Shown here: in pieces, positions 8,522 to 20,441 of the stretch
How positions within the stretch are numbered: position 1 is the first letter of the stretch
Layout: every line of letters begins with the position of its first letter
Assembly (NCBI RefSeq): GCF_041240605.1
Contig: NZ_CP162487.1
Coordinates: forward strand, 3,603,001 to 3,667,000
Length of the DNA: 64,000 bases
Source of the DNA: Xanthomonas sp. DAR 80977
GTDB taxonomy: Bacteria; Pseudomonadota; Gammaproteobacteria; Xanthomonadales; Xanthomonadaceae
Direction: 5' to 3'
Made by a program: the position numbers and the translations under genes
The notes under the pieces: model-generated
Database searches by the model: none
The model's input: only the letters and a program-made list of their open reading frames with translations
Told to the model about the DNA's origin: nothing

Positions 8522-9124
8522 TCAAGGCTGCGGCGTGGTCGCCGGCGGCGTGCCGGTGGCCGGCTTGCCTTCCACCGGCGTGCCGGTGGCGGCGGGCGGC
8601 GCTTCGTTGACGTTCTTGCCGTCGCGCACTTCGGCGCGCACCACGCTGTCGATCCGGCGCAGCATCGACGCCGACATCTCGCGGCGCAGCTCGTCGGCGA
8701 GGATCTCGCGCTCGGTGGTGGTACCGGTGGCGTCGGTCGGCGGCGACACGTAGTCGCGCGACAGCTCGATCACCTGCTGCGGCACCAGCACGCTGCCGTC
8801 GGCGCGGCGGAACACGAAGATCGCCGCGTAGCGCAGGCTGTATTCCTGGGCACGGCCTTCGGCGTCGAGCGCGATCGGCAGGTCGCCCCAGCGCTCGGAC
8901 AGCACTTCCAGGCGCGCCACGCCGGTGTTGACGTCCTTCGGCGCGATCTCCGCGCCGGCGGCGCGCAGGCCGCGCTCGAGCAGCTTCACCAGCTCGCTGT
9001 ACGGCGCCGAGGAGACCACCTTCACCGAGGGCGTGCCGGCCGGCAGGGTCAGCTTGTCGCGCAGGTGGAAGCCGCAGGCGGTCAGGGACGTCGCGAAGAC
9101 GAGGGCGAGCAGGAATCGGGTCAT
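8522..9124 (-). CDS. lptE: LPS-assembly lipoprotein LptE
   Basis: A 200-residue lipoprotein with a short signal peptide and lipobox (LALVFATSLTAC, Cys at residue 18), followed by GFHLRDKLTLP, the usual start of mature LptE. LptE plugs the LptD barrel in the outer membrane and helps insert lipopolysaccharide. The body matches the family (YSLRYAAIFVFRRADG, REILADELRREMSASMLRRID). The C-terminal 35 residues form a low-complexity tail rich in P, A, T and G, longer than in E. coli. ATG 9124 is preferred; a GTG two codons upstream is possible. It lies between leuS and holA, the conserved order. Confidence 0.93.
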   Translation of the reverse strand: MTRFLLALVFATSLTACGFHLRDKLTLPAGTPSVKVVSSAPYSELVKLLERGLRAAGAEIAPKDVNTGVARLEVLSERWGDLPIALDAEGRAQEYSLRYAAIFVFRRADGSVLVPQQVIELSRDYVSPPTDATGTTTEREILADELRREMSASMLRRIDSVVRAEVRDGKNVNEAPPAATGTPVEGKPATGTPPATTPQP

Positions 9125-9263
9125 GGACACAGTCTGGAGGAGCCGGCTGGGCGCGGCAACAGGCGGCTAGCCTGCCGGATGCCGCGTGAACGAGGGTTGA
9201 GAAGCGCCGCGACACGCGCCGGCGGCAGCGCCGCGGCCGCGCGCACGCCCGCGGCGCCGTGGT

Positions 9264-12188
<2,925 letters not shown>

Positions 12189-12812
12189 TCAGCCGGCGCG
12201 CAGCGGCGCGGGCGGGCCGGGCCGGCAGGCCAGCAGCGCCAGCCAGGCCCACCACAGCGCGAACACCAGCCGCTGCGCCACGGCCGCCGACAGCAGCGCG
12301 TCCAGCGCGAACGCGCCGAGCGCGGCCAGCAACGCCACCGCCAGCGCGGTCCGCGCCCAGCCGCGGGCGCCCGGCAGGCGCCAGGCGCCCGCCGCCAGCA
12401 GGCTGGCCGCCGCCACCAGCGCCACCACCCACAGCAGCCAGGCGCTGGCATGCAACTGGGTGGCGCGCGATTCCAGGTCGGTCGGGTCCAGCGGCAGCAG
12501 GCCCATGCCGGCGAAGGCCAGCCCGGCCAGCAGCAGCAATTGCCCGCCGACGCGCAGCGACCAGCCGGCGCGGCGGCCGGTGCGCTGCAACAGGCGCAGC
12601 GCCAGCGCCACCGCCAGTGCCCCCGGCAGCACGAAGGCCAGCAGGTCGAACGCCCAGGCGTGGGCGATGCCGCTGGCGCCGAGCAGCGCGACCGGATGCG
12701 ACCACGGCAGGTAGCCCGGCAGCGCGAGTCCGAAGCCCACGACCGCGGCCACCGCGGCGACCGCCAGCAGCGGTCCTGCGTAGCGCAGCGCCTGATCGTA
12801 TCGGTTGCTCAT
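12189..12812 (-). CDS. DUF998-like integral membrane protein
   Basis: A 207-residue protein with about six hydrophobic helices and hardly any soluble part. The pattern GASGIAHAWAFDLLAFVLPG and GMGLLPLDPTDLESRATQLHASAW resembles DUF998 family proteins, which have no known function. The start at 12812 has GGGAGAC five bases upstream. The gene is divergent from the thioredoxin-like gene at 13033, with 220 bp between them, and 267 bp upstream of leuS. A second DUF998-like gene is at 41187. Confidence 0.7.
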   Translation of the reverse strand: MSNRYDQALRYAGPLLAVAAVAAVVGFGLALPGYLPWSHPVALLGASGIAHAWAFDLLAFVLPGALAVALALRLLQRTGRRAGWSLRVGGQLLLLAGLAFAGMGLLPLDPTDLESRATQLHASAWLLWVVALVAAASLLAAGAWRLPGARGWARTALAVALLAALGAFALDALLSAAVAQRLVFALWWAWLALLACRPGPPAPLRAG

Positions 12813-13032
12813 CGTGTCTCCCGGCAGCTGCGTCGGTGCGCCAAACCCCCATTGTCGCCGCTGCCGCCGCGGCTGGCACCCCGCCTGCCCGGCGCGGCGG
12901 CGATCGCCGCGGCGTCCTCGCTCGCCGCCCATGCAGCGCGCCGCGCAGGCCGTCGCCCGCCTGCGCACCCTTGCGTCGCCGCCGGTCTGCCACCATAGAA
13001 GCCATCTTCTTCGCCTGCCACGATGAGCCCCC

Positions 13033-13896
13033 ATGTCCGACATGCCCCACGTTTTCGACGCCAAGACCGAGACCTTCGAAGCCGAGGTCCTGCAGAAATC
13101 GCTGCAGACCCCGGTGCTGGTGGACTTCTGGGCGCCCTGGTGCGGGCCGTGCAAGACCCTGAGCCCGATCCTGGAGAAGCTGGCCGCCGAGTACCACGGC
13201 GCGTTCGAACTGGCCAAGGTCGACGTGGACCAGGAACAGCAGATCGCCGCCGCATTCCAGATCCGCTCGGTGCCGACCGTGTTCCTGGTCAAGGACGGGC
13301 AACTGGTCGACGGCTTCCCCGGCGCCATGCCCGAGGGCCAGCTGCGCGAGTTCCTGACCCAGCACGGCATCGCGCCGCTGCCGGCGCCGGCCGAGGCGCA
13401 GGAGGACGCGCCCGCCGCGCCGCTGGATCCGCACGCCGAGGTGCTGCGCCTGCGCGAGGCGGTGGCGGCCGAGCCGGACAAGGACGAACTGAAGCTGGAC
13501 CTGGCGCTGGCGCTGGTGAAGACCGGCGCCGCCGCCGAGGCGGAGACGCTGATCGACGCGCTGCCGGCCAACCTGGCCACCGACGAGCGCGCGGTGCGCG
13601 CGCGGGCACGGCTGGGCTTCGTCGGCGCGCTGCAGGCGGCACCGCCGGCGGAAACGCTGCAGGCGGCGCTCGCGCAGGACCCGGCCGACCTCAAGGCGCG
13701 CTACCTGCTGGGCGTGCAACGCCTGATCGCCGGCGACGACGAGGCCGCGCTGGAGCAGTTCCTGGAGATGCTGCGGCAGGACCGCGGCTTCGAGGAGGGC
13801 CTACCCAAGAAGTCGCTGATCGACGCGTTCCGGGTGATCGAGGACGAGGACCTGGTCGGCCGCTACCGGCGCAAGATGTCGGCGCTGCTGTTCTGA
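13033..13896 (+). CDS. Thioredoxin/TPR protein, CnoX (YbbN)-like
   Basis: A 287-residue protein with an N-terminal thioredoxin domain (residues 1-110; LVDFWAPWCGPCKTLSPILEKLA, then IRSVPTVFLVKDGQ with the cis-proline) and a C-terminal helical TPR-like half (ELKLDLALALVKTGAAAEAETLIDAL and LKARYLLGVQRLIAGDDEAALEQFLEML). This matches CnoX/YbbN, a holdase that protects clients from oxidation and works with GroEL. Here both active-site cysteines (CGPC) are kept, whereas E. coli CnoX lacks one, so this version may also be a real thiol oxidoreductase. It appears to be single-gene, with intergenic gaps on both sides. Confidence 0.9.
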   Translation: MSDMPHVFDAKTETFEAEVLQKSLQTPVLVDFWAPWCGPCKTLSPILEKLAAEYHGAFELAKVDVDQEQQIAAAFQIRSVPTVFLVKDGQLVDGFPGAMPEGQLREFLTQHGIAPLPAPAEAQEDAPAAPLDPHAEVLRLREAVAAEPDKDELKLDLALALVKTGAAAEAETLIDALPANLATDERAVRARARLGFVGALQAAPPAETLQAALAQDPADLKARYLLGVQRLIAGDDEAALEQFLEMLRQDRGFEEGLPKKSLIDAFRVIEDEDLVGRYRRKMSALLF

Positions 13897-14034
13897 GCCG
13901 CGCGGAACGCGGCCACCGGCCCGTCCATCGCGGCCGGCCGCCGCGTTCCATGCCGCGCGGGAACTGCGGCGGCCGCCCACCATACCCATGCGAATGGTAA
14001 GCTCGGCCTCCCCTAGCGCCGCCTGCCATCCGCA

Positions 14035-14484
14035 ATGAAAGCCTCCCTGTTCCGCCTGGGCCTGAACCTGTGGCCGCCGTTCCTGTTCGCCGGCATCCAC
14101 CTGGCGGAACTGAGCCAGGACTACCGCTACGCGCGGGTCGAGCTGCGCATGCGGCCGTGGAACCGCAACTACGTCGGTACCCATTTCGGCGGCAGCCTGT
14201 TCGCGATGACCGATCCGTTCTGGATGCTGCTGACGATGCAGAACCTGGGCGGCGCCTACTACGTCTGGGACAAGGCCGGCAGCATCGAGTTCGTGCGCCC
14301 TGGGCGCGGCACCGTGACCGCGCAGTTCCGCCTGGACGAGGCGATGCTGGACGACGTGCGCCAGGCCACCGCCGGCGGCGACAAGTACCTGCGCTGGTTC
14401 GACAACGAGATCCTCGACGCGCAGGGCGAAGTGGTGGCGCGCACACGCAAGCAGCTCTACGTCAAGCGCAAGCCGGCACGCTAG
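14035..14484 (+). CDS. DUF4442 hotdog-fold thioesterase-like protein
   Basis: A 149-residue protein with the hotdog pattern of DUF4442: NLWPPFLFAGIHL at the start, then RMRPWNRNYVGTHFGGSLFAMTDPFWMLLTMQNLG (the central helix) and strands to the end (EVVARTRKQLYVKRK). Hotdog proteins of this type often act on acyl-CoA thioesters, but no catalytic proof exists for this family. It stands alone, 138 bp after the thioredoxin gene. Confidence 0.75.
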   Translation: MKASLFRLGLNLWPPFLFAGIHLAELSQDYRYARVELRMRPWNRNYVGTHFGGSLFAMTDPFWMLLTMQNLGGAYYVWDKAGSIEFVRPGRGTVTAQFRLDEAMLDDVRQATAGGDKYLRWFDNEILDAQGEVVARTRKQLYVKRKPAR

Positions 14485-14593
14485 CAGGGTCACCCTGCGC
14501 TTGCGGAGACGGTTCCCCAATCGCACCTGCACGGAGTGAGGCTTCTTAGCCGCTGCCGTACCGGCCGGCGCGGTGCGCCGCTACACTAGGCGG

Positions 14594-15271
14594 ATGTCGC
14601 CCGATACCCCCGCTCCGCACCCCCGCCCGTCCCTGCAACGGCTGTTCTTCACCGGCCTGCTGACCCTGTTGCCGATCTGGCTGACCTGGGTCGTGGTCAA
14701 GTTCGTGTTCGTGCTGCTGTCGGGCATCAGCAGCCCGTGGGTGCTGCCGCTGTCGGCGCGCATCGCCGCCTCGTTCCCGCACGAGATGGGCTGGGCCACC
14801 GCGCTGTGGGTGCAGAACACCATCGCCCTGATCGCCACCCTGGCGGTGATCCTGCTGGTCGGCATCCTCAGCCGGCGCGTGATCGGGCAGCGCCTGCTGC
14901 GCTGGTTCGAGGCGGTCATGCGCCGCATCCCGCTGGCCAGCGTGGTCTACGACAGCGCGCGCAAGCTGCTGGACATCCTGCAGACCCAGCCCGGCAGCAC
15001 CCAGCGCGTGGTGCTGATCGACTTCCCGCACCGCGACATGAAGTCGGTCGGCCTGGTGACGCGGGTGATCAAGGAACAGGGCACCGGCCGCGAACTGGCC
15101 GCGGTGTACGTGCCGACCACGCCGAACCCGACCTCCGGCTACCTGGAGATCGTGCCGGTGGAGCTGCTGACCCCGACCGACTGGAGCGTGGACCAGGCGA
15201 TGAGCTTCATCATCTCCGGCGGCGCGGTGGCGCCGGACAGCGTGCCCTTCACCCGCACCATGGACCGCTGA
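14594..15271 (+). CDS. DUF502 membrane protein
   Basis: A 225-residue inner-membrane protein with two strong helices at about residues 18-42 (LFFTGLLTLLPIWLTWVVVKFVFVLL is the core) and 75-95 (NTIALIATLAVILLVGIL), then a soluble domain with IPLASVVYDSARKLLDIL, VVLIDFPHRDMKSVGLVT and VYVPTTPNPTSGYLEIVP, all typical of DUF502. The family has no known biochemical role. ATG 14594 is chosen; an ATG seven codons upstream is possible. The next gene, yhhQ, starts 12 bases after the stop, so they are probably co-transcribed. Confidence 0.88.
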   Translation: MSPDTPAPHPRPSLQRLFFTGLLTLLPIWLTWVVVKFVFVLLSGISSPWVLPLSARIAASFPHEMGWATALWVQNTIALIATLAVILLVGILSRRVIGQRLLRWFEAVMRRIPLASVVYDSARKLLDILQTQPGSTQRVVLIDFPHRDMKSVGLVTRVIKEQGTGRELAAVYVPTTPNPTSGYLEIVPVELLTPTDWSVDQAMSFIISGGAVAPDSVPFTRTMDR

Positions 15272-15282
15272 GGGAGACCGCG

Positions 15283-16056
15283 ATGCGCAACGGCACGCTC
15301 GACGATCGCGCCGTTCGCCTGTTCATCGGCCTAGCCGCGTTCTTCTGCGTCAATGCCGCGCTCGCCGAATTCATCGGGGTCAAGATCTTCGCGCTGGAGG
15401 ACACCCTCGGCATCGCGCCGCTGAACTGGAACCTGTTCGGCCAGAGCGGCTCGATGAACTTCACCGCCGGCACGCTGCTGTGGCCGCTGGTGTTCATCCT
15501 CACCGACACCATCAACGAGTTCTTCGGCCGCCGCGGGGTGCGTTTCATCTCCTGGCTGGCGGTGGCGCTGATCGGCTACGGCTTTTTGTTCGCGTTCGCG
15601 GCGATCGCACTGGCGCCGGCCGGGTTCTGGGTCGGCGCGGCGCAGGCGCAGGGCGTGCCGGACTACCAGGCCGCGTTCGCGGCGGTGTTCGGCCAGGGCC
15701 TGTGGACCATCGCCGGCTCGCTGGTCGCGTTCCTGGCCGGGCAGCTGATCGACGTGGCGGTGTTCCACCGCATCCGCAACGTCACCGGCGAAAAGCACGT
15801 GTGGCTGCGCGCCACCGGCTCCACCGCGGTGTCGCAGCTGATCGACAGCTTCGTGGTCATCTACATCGCCTTCGTGCTCGGTCCGCAGCACTGGTCGATC
15901 CCGCTGTTCCTGGCGGTGAGCACGCTCAACTACATCTGCAAGATGCTGCTGGCGGTGCTGCTGATCCCGCTGTTGTACCTGATGCGGCGGCTGATCACCG
16001 ACTACCTGAGCCCCGAGCGCGCCGAACAGTTGCGCGAGGAAGCCGCGGCCGACTGA
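15283..16056 (+). CDS. yhhQ: Queuosine precursor transporter (YhhQ/VUT family)
   Basis: A 257-residue inner-membrane protein with about six helices and the family motifs FGQSGSMNFTAGTLLWPLVFILTDTINEFFGRRGVRF and LIDSFVVIYIAFV. YhhQ in E. coli imports preQ0/preQ1 for queuosine synthesis, and this is the best-supported role. It starts 11 bases after the DUF502 stop with AGGGAGA as the ribosome-binding site. No que genes are in the window. Confidence 0.85.
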   Translation: MRNGTLDDRAVRLFIGLAAFFCVNAALAEFIGVKIFALEDTLGIAPLNWNLFGQSGSMNFTAGTLLWPLVFILTDTINEFFGRRGVRFISWLAVALIGYGFLFAFAAIALAPAGFWVGAAQAQGVPDYQAAFAAVFGQGLWTIAGSLVAFLAGQLIDVAVFHRIRNVTGEKHVWLRATGSTAVSQLIDSFVVIYIAFVLGPQHWSIPLFLAVSTLNYICKMLLAVLLIPLLYLMRRLITDYLSPERAEQLREEAAAD

Positions 16057-16349
16057 GTGCGCGGATCGGTCGCGCTGGCGCAACATCCAGCGCAGCCGCA
16101 CCTTGCGGCGCATGCCGTCCGCGCGCGCCAGGAACGGCGCCGACGTGATCGTGCAGCGGCCCCCGCACGGTCGGCGCAAACGCCGAAGACAACCGCCCGG
16201 CCTGGCCCACGCCCCGTCGCGGACCTGCCGTGCAGGCATCGGCGGCGCTGCGCCGTACCGGCTTTTTGCTGACTGCGCGCGCGGCGGTGGGTGGCCTCCG
16301 CGGTGCGGATCGGGCAAGCTCCCGTGCTCGCTTGTCGTTGGAGCCCGCA

Positions 16350-18227
16350 ATGCCGCCCAGCTTTCCCCGCCTGCTGTCGCTCGCCATCGCCGCCGTCCTG
16401 AGCCTGTCGCTGGCCGCACCGGCGGACGCGGCCAAGAAGAAGGCCGCCAAACAGCAGACCGCGCAGACCCGCGCCAAGGCCAGCAAGGCCAAGAAACCGC
16501 GGCCGGCACCGGCGCCGGTGGTGCGCAGCAAGGCCGAGCAGCTCAATCGCCTGTACGACGACTACTGGGAAGCATCGCTGAAGCTCAATCCGCTGCAGGC
16601 CACGTTCCAGGGCGACAGCCGCTACAACGACCAGTTGCCGAACTTCCTGTCGCCCGCATTCCGCCAGCAGTCGCACGATTTCACCGTGCTGTGGCTGGGC
16701 AAGGCCGAGGCGATCGGCAAGGACGGGCTGAGCGGGCAGGACCTGCTCAGCTACGAGATCTTCGTCGGCGACGCGCGCAACGCGCTGGAGGCGGAGAAGT
16801 ACCCGAGCTGGATGCAGCCGGTGAACCAGTTCTACAACGTCGGCAGCATCATGGTGATGCTCGGCTCGGGCACCGGCGCGCAGCCGTTCCACACCGCCAA
16901 GGACTACGACAACTGGGCGCGGCGCGCGCTCGGCATCCCCGCCCTGTTCGACCAGGCCATCGCCAACATGCGCGAGGGCATGAAGGCCGGCGTGGTGCAG
17001 CCGCGCGCGCTGATGGAGAAAGTGCTGCCGCAGCTGGACGCGATCATCAAGCCAACCGCCGAGGAAAGCCTGTTCTGGGGCCCGATCCGCAACCTGCCGG
17101 CGGACATGCCCGAGGCCGAGAAGCAGCGCATCACCGCCGACTACAAGCGCCTGATCGAATACCGGATCATGCCGTCCTACCGCGCGCTGCGCGGTTTCAT
17201 CGCCACCGAATACCTGCCGGCCACGCGCAGCACCGCCGGCGTCGGCGCGCTGCCCGGCGGCGAGGCCTGGTACGCCTACAACGTACGCCAGAGCACCACC
17301 ACCGATCTGAGCCCGGCGCAGATCCACCAGATCGGCCTGGACGAGGTGGCGCGCATCCAGGCGCAGATCCAGGTGGTGATGAAGCAGGTGAAGTTCCGCG
17401 GCCCGATGCCGAAGTTCTTCAAGTTCATGCAGACCGACAAGCGCTTCACCTTCAAGAGCGAAGACGAGCTGCTGAGCTATTACCGCGGCCTGGAATCGCG
17501 GGTGGACGCGGCGGTGCCGCGCCTGTTCGCGCTGAAGCCGAAGGCCGCGTTCGAGATCCGCCCGGTGGAGCCGTACCGCGCGCAATCGGCAGCCGGCGGC
17601 TCGTACATGCGGCCCAGCGAGGACGGCTCGCGCCCGGGCATCTTCTACGTCAACACCTACGACCTGCCCAGCCGCAAGACCTGGGATGCGGAAGACCTGT
17701 ACCTGCACGAAGCCATTCCCGGCCATCACTTCCAGCTCGGCCTGCAGCAGGAGCTGAGCAACCTGCCCAAGTTCCGCCGCTTCGGCGGCGAGACCGCCTA
17801 CATCGAAGGCTGGGGCCTGTACACCGAATCGCTGGGCAAGGAACTGGGCCTGTACCAGGACCCGTACAACTACTTCGGCTACCTGCAGAACGAGTTGTGG
17901 CGCGCGATCCGCCTGGTGGTGGACACCGGCCTGCACAGCAAGGGCTGGACCCGCGAGCAGGTGATCGACTACATGCTCGAGAACTCGGCCACCAGCCGCA
18001 CCGATGCCGAGGCCGAAGCCGAGCGCTACATGGCCATCCCCGGGCAGGCGCTGTCCTACAAGATCGGCGAGATGAAGATCCTGCAGCTGCGCGACTACGC
18101 CCGCACCCAGCTCGGCGACAGGTTCGACATCCGCGAGTTCCACGCCGAGATCCTGAAGGACGGCTCGGTGCCGCTGGACGTGCTGCAGGAGAAGATCGAG
18201 CGCTGGGTGGCGAGCAAGAAGGGCTGA
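16350..18227 (+). CDS. DUF885 family secreted metallopeptidase-like protein
   Basis: A 625-residue protein with a signal peptide (LLSLAIAAVLSLSLAAPADA), a short lysine/alanine-rich stretch, then a DUF885 domain over the rest. The likely zinc site is LYLHEAIPGHHFQ near residue 455, followed by FGGETAYIEGWGLYTESLGKELG, whose Glu is a candidate third ligand. Members are thought to be periplasmic zinc peptidases, mostly untested. The last part has SATSRTDAEAEAERYMAIPGQALSYKIGEMKI, conserved in the family. ATG 16350 is chosen because it begins the signal peptide. A 31-bp-arm palindrome follows the gene. Confidence 0.85.
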   Translation: MPPSFPRLLSLAIAAVLSLSLAAPADAAKKKAAKQQTAQTRAKASKAKKPRPAPAPVVRSKAEQLNRLYDDYWEASLKLNPLQATFQGDSRYNDQLPNFLSPAFRQQSHDFTVLWLGKAEAIGKDGLSGQDLLSYEIFVGDARNALEAEKYPSWMQPVNQFYNVGSIMVMLGSGTGAQPFHTAKDYDNWARRALGIPALFDQAIANMREGMKAGVVQPRALMEKVLPQLDAIIKPTAEESLFWGPIRNLPADMPEAEKQRITADYKRLIEYRIMPSYRALRGFIATEYLPATRSTAGVGALPGGEAWYAYNVRQSTTTDLSPAQIHQIGLDEVARIQAQIQVVMKQVKFRGPMPKFFKFMQTDKRFTFKSEDELLSYYRGLESRVDAAVPRLFALKPKAAFEIRPVEPYRAQSAAGGSYMRPSEDGSRPGIFYVNTYDLPSRKTWDAEDLYLHEAIPGHHFQLGLQQELSNLPKFRRFGGETAYIEGWGLYTESLGKELGLYQDPYNYFGYLQNELWRAIRLVVDTGLHSKGWTREQVIDYMLENSATSRTDAEAEAERYMAIPGQALSYKIGEMKILQLRDYARTQLGDRFDIREFHAEILKDGSVPLDVLQEKIERWVASKKG

Positions 18228-18261
18228 GCGCGACGGCGGCTGCGCGCCTCATGCTCTCCCT

Positions 18262-18331
18262 GTAGGAGCGGCTTCAGCCGCGACCGGGGCGTCGCCGGCA
18301 ACGCCCCGGTCGCGGCTGAAGCCGCTCCTAC
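18262..18331. repeat. 31-bp perfect inverted repeat (double REP-like unit)
   Basis: The arms 18262-18292 and 18301-18331 are perfectly complementary around an 8-base loop. Each arm starts with GTAGGAGCGGCTTCAGCCGC (read on its own strand). It lies between the convergent DUF885 and mmuM genes and could terminate transcription in both directions, although no long T run follows. Confidence 0.9.
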
Positions 18332-18362
18332 ACTAAAAGCGCTCCAACACGTGCCTGCGGGC

Positions 18363-19316
18363 TCAACCGCCTGGCGGCGCTTGCATTGCCAGGCGCCGCG
18401 CCAATCGGGCGATGTCGCGCGGCGTGGTACGGCAGCACCCGCCAATCAGGCGCGCACCGGCGGCGCGCCAGGCATCCACATGATCGACCAACGCGCAGGC
18501 ACCGGCAGCGCCGTCGTCCCAGCGCTTGCCGGCAGCGTCGTAGCGCTCGCCGGAATTCGGATACGCCAGCAGCGGCAGTGCGGTCAGCGCCGCCAGCTGC
18601 TGCAGCGCTGCGGTGCACAGCGCCGGCGCGATGCAATTGACGCCGAGCGCGACGACTTGCGGATGGCCGTCGAGCAAGGCCACCGCCTCGCGCAACGGCG
18701 AGCCGTCGCTGAGGTGCGCAGCATCGCGCAGGGTGAACGCGAACCACGCCACCGCCTGCGGAAATTCCTCCAGCAACGCCAGCAGCGCCGCGACCTCTGC
18801 CAGCGACGGCTGCGTCTCGCAGGCCAGCAGGTCCACGCCCGCTTCGACCAACGCGGCGATGCGCGGACGGTGGAAGTCCAGCATCGCCGCCCGCGGCAGC
18901 GCGTAGTCGCCACGGTATTCCGACCCGTCGGCCAGGTAGGCGCCGTACGGCCCTACCGAGCCTGCAACCAGCAGCGCGCCGGCATCCGCATGCGCGGCCC
19001 GATAGGCATCGCGCGCCTGCAGCGCCAGCTGCGCGCTGCGTGCGATCAGTTGCCGCGACTGCAGCGGATCGACGCCGCGCGCGGCGAATCCCAACGGCGT
19101 GGCCTGGTAGCTGGCGGTGATCGCGCATTGCGCACCGGCCTGGAAATAGTCCAGGTGCACCTGGCGGATCAGTTGCGGCTGCTCGAGCAGCACTTTCGCC
19201 GACCACAGCGCATCGCCGAGGTCGCAGCCACGCGCCTCCAGTTCGGTGGCCAGCGCGCCGTCGAGCACGATGCAACGGCCGTCGGCCAGCAGCGCGGTCA
19301 AGGGGTTGTGCGGCAT
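18363..19316 (-). CDS. mmuM: Homocysteine S-methyltransferase
   Basis: A 317-residue enzyme of the pfam S-methyl_trans family, with LDGALATELEARGCDL at the start, a zinc-binding cysteine in GVNCIAPAL and the paired cysteines in IGGCCRTTP near the end. It moves a methyl group from S-methylmethionine (or S-adenosylmethionine) to homocysteine to give methionine. No mmuP permease is next to it. The start at 19316 gives MPHNPLTALLADGRCIVLDG, the normal N-terminus; ATG 19352 is a possible longer form. Confidence 0.92.
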   Translation of the reverse strand: MPHNPLTALLADGRCIVLDGALATELEARGCDLGDALWSAKVLLEQPQLIRQVHLDYFQAGAQCAITASYQATPLGFAARGVDPLQSRQLIARSAQLALQARDAYRAAHADAGALLVAGSVGPYGAYLADGSEYRGDYALPRAAMLDFHRPRIAALVEAGVDLLACETQPSLAEVAALLALLEEFPQAVAWFAFTLRDAAHLSDGSPLREAVALLDGHPQVVALGVNCIAPALCTAALQQLAALTALPLLAYPNSGERYDAAGKRWDDGAAGACALVDHVDAWRAAGARLIGGCCRTTPRDIARLARRLAMQAPPGG

Positions 19317-19531
19317 GGTCGCGGCCTCGCGGGCGAAACGTGATGCCGTCATTGTGTCAGGCAGTGGCCGCCACGCCGACTGCGGGCTTCGCACGGACCG
19401 CATGCGGCGATGATGTCGCGTACAAGCCACATGCGAACGCCGATACGCCAGGCACCGCTCAGGTCCGACGCCCGACGCTGCGCTATGCTCGGCGCATGAC
19501 TCGCCCCCTTCCTTCCGCACCGGAGCGGCGC

Positions 19532-19897
19532 ATGACCTTCACCGCGTTGACGCCGATGCTGCGCAGCGCCGACCTTGCCGCGGCGCTGGCGTTCTACACC
19601 GACACCCTGGATTTCCGCATCGATGGCGGCGGCGCGGACGCCGGCTGGGCCTCGCTGCGGCACGGCCCGCTGGCGCTGATGCTGGCCGCGCGGCAGGCGC
19701 CTGCCGATGCCGCGGCGTCCGGCCTCCCCGGCTCGCTGTACTTCCGCACCGACGACGTCGACGCCTGGTGGCAGCGGCTGCAGCCGCAGGCGCGCATCGC
19801 CTATCCGCTCGAGGACTTCGCCTACGGCATGCGCGAGTTCGCGATCCACGATCCGGACGGCCACCTGCTGCAGTTCGGCCAGGCGCTGTGCCGATGA
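19532..19897 (+). CDS. VOC-family protein (glyoxalase/bleomycin-resistance type)
   Basis: A 121-residue protein with the paired beta-alpha-beta-beta-beta units of the VOC fold: LTPMLRSADLAAALAFYTDTLDF, then SLYFRTDDVDAWWQRL and the closing FAIHDPDGHLLQFGQ, which contains a likely metal ligand. The substrate cannot be predicted. The start at 19532 has CGGAGCGG upstream; an ATG at 19496 would add 12 residues. Its stop overlaps the start of the next VOC gene (ATGA), so the two are made together and may form a related pair. Confidence 0.82.
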   Translation: MTFTALTPMLRSADLAAALAFYTDTLDFRIDGGGADAGWASLRHGPLALMLAARQAPADAAASGLPGSLYFRTDDVDAWWQRLQPQARIAYPLEDFAYGMREFAIHDPDGHLLQFGQALCR

Positions 19898-20289
19898 GCC
19901 TGACCCTGGGCGGCCTGCACCACGTGGCGATCATCGCCTCCGACTACGCGCGCTCGAAGGACTTCTACTGCCGCATCCTCGGCCTGCGCGTGGTCGCCGA
20001 GGCCTATCGCGAAGCGCGCGACTCCTGGAAGCTGGACCTGGCCCTGCCCGACGGCGCCCAGATCGAACTGTTCTCCTTCCCCGCGCCGCCGCCGCGACCC
20101 AGCCGCCCGGAAGCCTGCGGCCTGCGCCACCTGGCGCTGCGCGTGGACGACCTGGACGCCGCCGTCGCGCATCTGCAGGCGCACGGCGTGGCGACCGAGC
20201 CGATCCGCATCGACGAGTACACCGGCCGCCGTTTCACCTTCTTCGCCGACCCGGACGACCTGCCGCTGGAGCTGTACGAAGCCGGCTGA
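19894..20289 (+). CDS. VOC-family protein, glyoxalase I-like
   Basis: A 131-residue VOC protein. The start GGLHHVAIIASDYARSKDFYCRILGLRVV contains the first metal-ligand His, and the second half has GLRHLALRVDDLDAAVAHL and FTFFADPDDLPLELYE, with the last Glu as a probable ligand. It resembles the SMU1112c/YaeR-type group of lactoylglutathione-lyase-like proteins, with activity unproven. It is translationally coupled to the preceding VOC gene. Confidence 0.85.
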   Translation: MSLTLGGLHHVAIIASDYARSKDFYCRILGLRVVAEAYREARDSWKLDLALPDGAQIELFSFPAPPPRPSRPEACGLRHLALRVDDLDAAVAHLQAHGVATEPIRIDEYTGRRFTFFADPDDLPLELYEAG

Positions 20290-20441
20290 GCGTCGCGATG
20301 CCTTGGCAATCCGGGCCTGTCGCACATCCGACGACGGCCGCGCCCGCCGGCACGCGGCGGCGCCGATGGCAATGACTTCCGGCGCATGCGGCCACGCGCG
20401 ATCGCACCAACAATCGGATATCGACCAGGGGAAGGTACGCC

